From Bacillus sp. AFS029637 (GTDB lineage Bacteria; Bacillota; Bacilli; Bacillales; Bacillaceae_G): 64,000 bases of DNA. Shown piece after piece: positions 62,895 through 64,000 of the stretch; position 1 is the stretch's first letter, and every line of letters starts with the position of its first letter. The notes beneath the pieces were generated by a model, which did no database searches, was not told where the DNA came from, and saw only the letters and a list, made by a program, of their open reading frames with translations. A program made the position numbers and the translations under genes. The stretch spans positions 62,001 to 126,000 of the forward strand of contig NZ_NUPZ01000017.1 of assembly GCF_002584985.1 (NCBI RefSeq), given 5' to 3'.

Positions 62895-63419
62895 GTGAAG
62901 AATGCTATGAGTACATATTTTAAATTAAGAAAAGAATATTTTGATAGAGGTTTGAATTTCTTATTTAAAACACCATATAACGAAAAAGTTGATTTTGTTA
63001 TATATCAAGGTGAAATAGAGGAAGATGAAATTTCATGGAAACCGGTTGAGAAATATATTGAAACTGATTTAATCCTACTTGAGGAGCAATTTGCAATTAA
63101 GTTTCATGATTCAGTTTATCACTATTTTAACTCATATTGGTTTGCTGATTTGGATGGGTTTTTCGGTGACCATTATATTAGTTTAGAGGCTGTATTACCA
63201 AATATAGAATTGGATTCTTTTGAAGAGAAGTTAGAAGGATATGAAAAAAATCATCGTAAGCTAGATAAGATTCCTATAGGAGTAGAAGGAAATGGTTCAC
63301 TAGTTGTTTTAAATAATGTAAGTGGAAAAGTCGAATTGGAGGATTTCGAACGTGGGTTGTTTATAGAGGTTTCGAATAGTTTAAATGAGTTGATTTCCAG
63401 TTTGAGGCTACAAAAATAA
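62895..63419 (+). CDS. Syd-like (SUKH superfamily) immunity protein
   Basis: About 174 residues. The start is uncertain: a GTG at 62895 follows GGAG at 62881-62884, but an ATG at 62907 is possible. The pattern (AMSTYFKLRKEYF, ISWKPVEKYIETDLILLEEQFAIKFHDSVYHYFNSYWFADLDGFF, NGSLVVLNNVSGKVELEDFE) matches Syd. Syd binds SecY in E. coli, but Syd-like proteins in toxin loci act as immunity proteins. Confidence 0.75.
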   Translation: MKNAMSTYFKLRKEYFDRGLNFLFKTPYNEKVDFVIYQGEIEEDEISWKPVEKYIETDLILLEEQFAIKFHDSVYHYFNSYWFADLDGFFGDHYISLEAVLPNIELDSFEEKLEGYEKNHRKLDKIPIGVEGNGSLVVLNNVSGKVELEDFERGLFIEVSNSLNELISSLRLQK

Positions 63420-63460
63420 TGTTTATATGAATTATAGACCGGCTAGGTGGGAGTGGAAAA

Positions 63461-63850
63461 GTGGAATATAGTGGAATGGTTTCAGTTTGGTTTGGAATTT
63501 CTAAATCACTCCAAAATCTTGAGGAGTATGTCGATATAGATTACACGATAGATGGTGATTCAGTTCATTCAAAGTTTGGGACGAGCTTTGAATTCGGTTA
63601 TTATGATGAAGATAATATTGAAGTTTGTTTTTATGAGAATAGTAAAAGGGACGTTGGACATATTTTAAGTGATTTTTCTTATAGTGAACGAATTATTCCT
63701 ATAATAAAAAAACTAATAAATGGAGATAATTTAGCGAACGATATTAACTTTGCTATTGTTCTTTATGATTTTAAATATAATGAAGCGAAAAGAGAAGATA
63801 TGTTTGATGGTTTAGAGGTTACATTTATTGGTTCTATGCCATACAGGTAG
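63461..63850 (+). CDS. Imm22-family immunity protein
   Basis: 129 residues from a GTG at 63461, seven bases after GGGAG. The pattern (GMVSVWFGISKSLQNLEEYVDIDYTIDGDSVHSKF, YYDEDNIEVCFYE, FAIVLYDFKYN) fits Imm22. No toxin is adjacent. Confidence 0.78.
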   Translation: MEYSGMVSVWFGISKSLQNLEEYVDIDYTIDGDSVHSKFGTSFEFGYYDEDNIEVCFYENSKRDVGHILSDFSYSERIIPIIKKLINGDNLANDINFAIVLYDFKYNEAKREDMFDGLEVTFIGSMPYR

Positions 63851-63914
63851 GTTGTACGGAGTTGCTAATTTATTTCACAAACACATGGATAAACCTTATA
63901 AAGGAGGGATACAA

Positions 63915-64000
63915 ATGCATGCTTTGCCGAATTGTTTAGAAGAAGTTTTGGAAGAAGACATATATAAACGGGCAGATAAAGAGCAGGTGAATGAAGTAAT
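63915..64000 (+). CDS. Start of a further gene (partial)
   Basis: An ATG at 63915 follows AAGGAGGG. The frame reads MHALPNCLEEVLEEDIYKRA and is open to the window's end. The acidic helical start suits another immunity-type protein, but the family cannot be told from 28 residues. Confidence 0.5.
   Translation, partial: MHALPNCLEEVLEEDIYKRADKEQVNEV

Overview
The window looks like a Bacillus cereus-group chromosome (B. cereus, B. thuringiensis or a relative). The DNA is AT-rich with strong AGGAGG-type ribosome binding sites. It carries bcr1 repeats, which are typical of this group, SLH-anchored and LPXTG-anchored surface proteins, a NETI-motif protein, a YtzC/DUF2524 protein, and type VII secretion accessory genes of the YwqH/YwqI kind. 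No rRNA, tRNA, CRISPR array or complete prophage is visible.

Region 1 (1-13.9 kb) is mostly core genome. It holds an exported amidase with SLH and SH3 domains, and an exported purine-nucleosidase lipoprotein behind a guanine-type purine riboswitch. An RraA-like protein follows, then a five-gene uptake operon (two DUF4430 proteins, one resembling transcobalamin, plus the T, A and S parts of an ECF transporter). After these come a YwiC-like membrane protein, a SAM riboswitch that unusually precedes a small winged-helix-like protein, and a SWIM zinc-finger protein.

Region 2 (13.9-19.4 kb) is a decay zone. It has a bcr1 element, a fatty-acid transporter pseudogene with a large internal deletion, an OatA-like remnant and an IS4/IS231-like transposase remnant. 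Intact genes here are a GMC oxidoreductase and a short-chain fatty acid transporter.

Region 3 (19.4-27.4 kb) is ordinary accessory and core genome: a serine hydrolase, a MarR-MFS pair, an alpha/beta hydrolase, a second MFS transporter, NETI and VOC proteins, and an SLH protein.

Region 4 (27.7-44.5 kb) is the main finding, a type VII secretion polymorphic toxin locus. Four small helper genes lead into one full-length toxin with a DNA/RNA nuclease tip and its YezG immunity gene. A string of headless toxin C-terminal modules follows: Ntox15, an HNH-like nuclease, an unrecognised frameshifted tip, an AHH nuclease and another HNH nuclease. Most are followed by an immunity gene. The modules begin with copies of the parent toxin's linker, ranging from 185 bp of near identity down to a shared 11-12 bp core. 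Several cassettes end in a dispersed repeat of roughly 110-300 bp found four times. This arrangement fits replacement of toxin tips by recombination. A serine recombinase and an IS110 transposon with a possible bridge RNA sit inside the array.

Region 5 (44.5-64 kb) is an immunity island. About twenty immunity-type genes appear (SMI1/KNR4, SUKH-4, Syd, Imm30 x3, Imm3, Imm22, Imm33-like, Imm47-like, ankyrin x2, DUF1851, YezG, SunI-like, DUF4241, DUF2262), with no recognisable toxin among them. Several duplicate immunity genes of region 4. One LPXTG protein with four near-identical VaFE repeats interrupts the island. The island continues past the end of the window.
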